A stretch of DNA of 14,868 bases from an uncultured Muribaculaceae bacterium (lineage in GTDB: Bacteria > Bacteroidota > Bacteroidia > Bacteroidales > Muribaculaceae), in NCBI GenBank assembly GCA_910587355.1, contig CAJUKF010000057.1:1-14868 (forward strand). Reading direction: 5' to 3'. A model generated the notes under the pieces. The model was not told the origin of the DNA. It was given only the letters and a program-made list of their open reading frames with translations, and made no database searches. Below are positions 14,351 to 14,868 of this stretch, piece after piece. The position numbers were made by a program, and so were the translations under genes. The stretch's first letter is position 1; each line of letters opens with the position of its first letter.

Positions 14351-14378
14351 GACGGTGCAGTTTCACAAAAGTTGCACC
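14351..14378 (-). promoter_or_regulatory. ECF-type promoter with overlapping dyad before the sigma operon
   Basis: On the minus strand GCAACTT (14375-14369) contains the AAC typical of ECF -35 boxes. Sixteen bases after this AAC comes CGTC (14354-14351), a common ECF -10 core. Overlapping it is an inverted repeat GGTGCA (14354-14359) / TGCACC (14373-14378), which weaker T-A and G-T pairs extend inward. The start would be near 14344, about 55 bases before the ATG at 14289. No housekeeping TAnnTTTG is seen in this interval. Assignment is by pattern. Confidence 0.5.
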
Positions 14379-14416
14379 CGGACGAAAAATATTTTCACTC
14401 TTTCTCTCCCGAAAAT

Positions 14417-14453
14417 AAAAAAATAGCTGCAAATCGTGAGATTAACAGCTATT
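14417..14453 (-). terminator. Intrinsic terminator of tRNA-Leu
   Basis: AATAGCTG (14453-14446 on the minus strand) pairs with CAGCTATT (14429-14422) across a 16-base loop and runs into seven T (14423-14417). It begins 6 bases after the mature tRNA end. Confidence 0.8.
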
Positions 14454-14458
14454 AGATG

Positions 14459-14540
14459 TGCGCATGAAGGGACTCGAACCCCCACGACCTGAGTCATTAG
14501 ATCCTAAGTCTAACGCGGCTACCAATTACGCCACATGCGC
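14459..14540 (-). tRNA. tRNA-Leu (anticodon UAG)
   Basis: An 82-base class II tRNA. The acceptor arms GCGCATG/CATGCGC pair fully. The D arm is GCG/CGC. The anticodon stem TTAGA/TCTAA encloses loop CTTAGGA with anticodon TAG at 14506-14504, reading CUA and probably other CUN leucine codons. A 13-base variable arm with a GAC/GTC stem is diagnostic of Leu/Ser/Tyr type. The T arm is GGGGG/CCCTT with loop TTCGAGT. The discriminator is A, as expected for Leu. CCA is not encoded. Confidence 0.96.
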
Positions 14541-14550
14541 GAGTACGGTG

Positions 14551-14582
14551 CAAAGGTAGCTATAATTTTCCTTTCCGGCAAA
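14551..14582 (-). promoter_or_regulatory. Promoter of tRNA-Leu
   Basis: On the minus strand TTTG (14582-14579), 20 bases, then TACCTTTG (14558-14551) and C: a full match to both Bacteroidetes boxes. Predicted start is 3-4 bases upstream of the mature tRNA 5' end at 14540, so the 5' leader is very short. Confidence 0.85.
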
Positions 14583-14762
14583 ATAAAATTAACAGGTGCT
14601 GTCGTTTTTTATGTTCATTAATTTCTTCGGAGAGTTCTTGTGCGTTGTCTGCTTCTTTTTCTGTTATAAGCCGAAAGGAAACTCCGGTGTGATGTTTGTT
14701 TCTGTAACACAGGACGTTGCGCTGTGTGATGAAAAAATCTTATGAAAAAAGTTTGCAAAAAA

Positions 14763-14794
14763 TTTGGTGGAATGAAAAAAATAGCATAACTTTG
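14763..14794 (+). promoter_or_regulatory. Promoter of tRNA-Val
   Basis: TTTG (14763-14766), 20 bases, then TAACTTTG (14787-14794) and C. This is a perfect consensus with the same spacing as the divergent tRNA-Leu promoter. The transcript start would lie near 14801, about 14 bases before the mature tRNA. Confidence 0.85.
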
Positions 14795-14814
14795 CATCGC
14801 TTTTGACAAGGAAG

Positions 14815-14868
14815 GGGCGCTTAGCTCAGCTGGTTCAGAGCGTCTGCCTTACAAGCAGAGGGTCGGGG
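14815..14868 (+). tRNA. tRNA-Val (anticodon UAC), cut by the window end
   Basis: The first 54 bases of a tRNA: acceptor GGGCGCT, D arm GCTC/GAGC with loop AGCTGGTTCA, and anticodon stem TCTGC/GCAGA with loop CTTACAA, giving anticodon TAC at 14850-14852 (reads GUA, valine). The sequence stops at the start of the T arm, so the 3' third is outside the window. Further tRNA genes may follow. Confidence 0.92.

Noticed and set aside
14707..14727. ACACAG/CTGTGT inverted repeat upstream of the tRNA-Val promoter
   Set aside because: A six-base arm with a nine-base loop is expected by chance in this length; no link to any regulator is visible.
14618..14809. 63-residue minus-strand open frame between the tRNA genes
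   Set aside because: It begins inside the tRNA-Val leader and covers the perfect tRNA-Val promoter; the composition is basic and random.
1..14868. CRISPR array, insertion sequence, phage or integrase genes
   Set aside because: I found no regularly spaced direct repeats, no transposase or integrase motifs and no truncated genes that would signal insertion.

Overview
This window looks like chromosome from a gut-type member of the Bacteroidales, plausibly a Muribaculaceae-like lineage. The assignment rests on several signals. Promoters follow the Bacteroidetes form, with a -7 element TAnnTTTG and, in four places, a -33 TTTG or TTG exactly 20 bases upstream. Ribosome-binding sites are not obvious. 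A diverged Rpb6-like omega subunit gene follows bamD. Lipoproteins are numerous, and an ECF sigma factor is paired with small membrane proteins. The family-level placement is inference from style and gene content.

Left part (1-3470): a small Ala/Lys-rich helical repeat protein, then the pta-ackA acetate operon, all on the minus strand. Divergent from pta is a plus-strand pair, a 55-residue single-span membrane protein and a GlsB/YeaQ-like three-span protein. Its leader contains two back-to-back palindromes. A hairpin that can work in both directions separates this pair from the next gene.

Middle part (3484-10250), all minus strand: a secreted lipoprotein serpin with an intact inhibitory hinge, enolase with a clear terminator, a class II (B12-dependent) ribonucleotide reductase, and a bamD-omega operon with its own terminator. 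The bamD leader has two tandem promoter-like sites and a 9-base inverted repeat.

Right part (10569-14868): a large lipoprotein with a C-terminal TlpA-like thioredoxin domain (CAPC). Upstream of it is a three-gene minus-strand regulatory operon: a DUF6249-like membrane lipoprotein, an ECF sigma factor, and a small two-span protein that may be the anti-sigma partner. An ECF-style promoter (AAC-N16-CGTC) precedes this operon, suggesting self-activation. The window ends with tRNA-Leu(UAG) on the minus strand and the first 54 bases of tRNA-Val(UAC) on the plus strand, fired from divergent promoters.

Most genes are core metabolism (acetate formation with ATP yield, glycolysis, deoxynucleotide supply, outer-membrane assembly). 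I see no CRISPR array, insertion sequence, phage gene or recognisable defence island. The points most worth a second look are the self-regulating ECF operon with its dyad, the lipoprotein serpin, the 18-residue repeat protein and the structured leaders.
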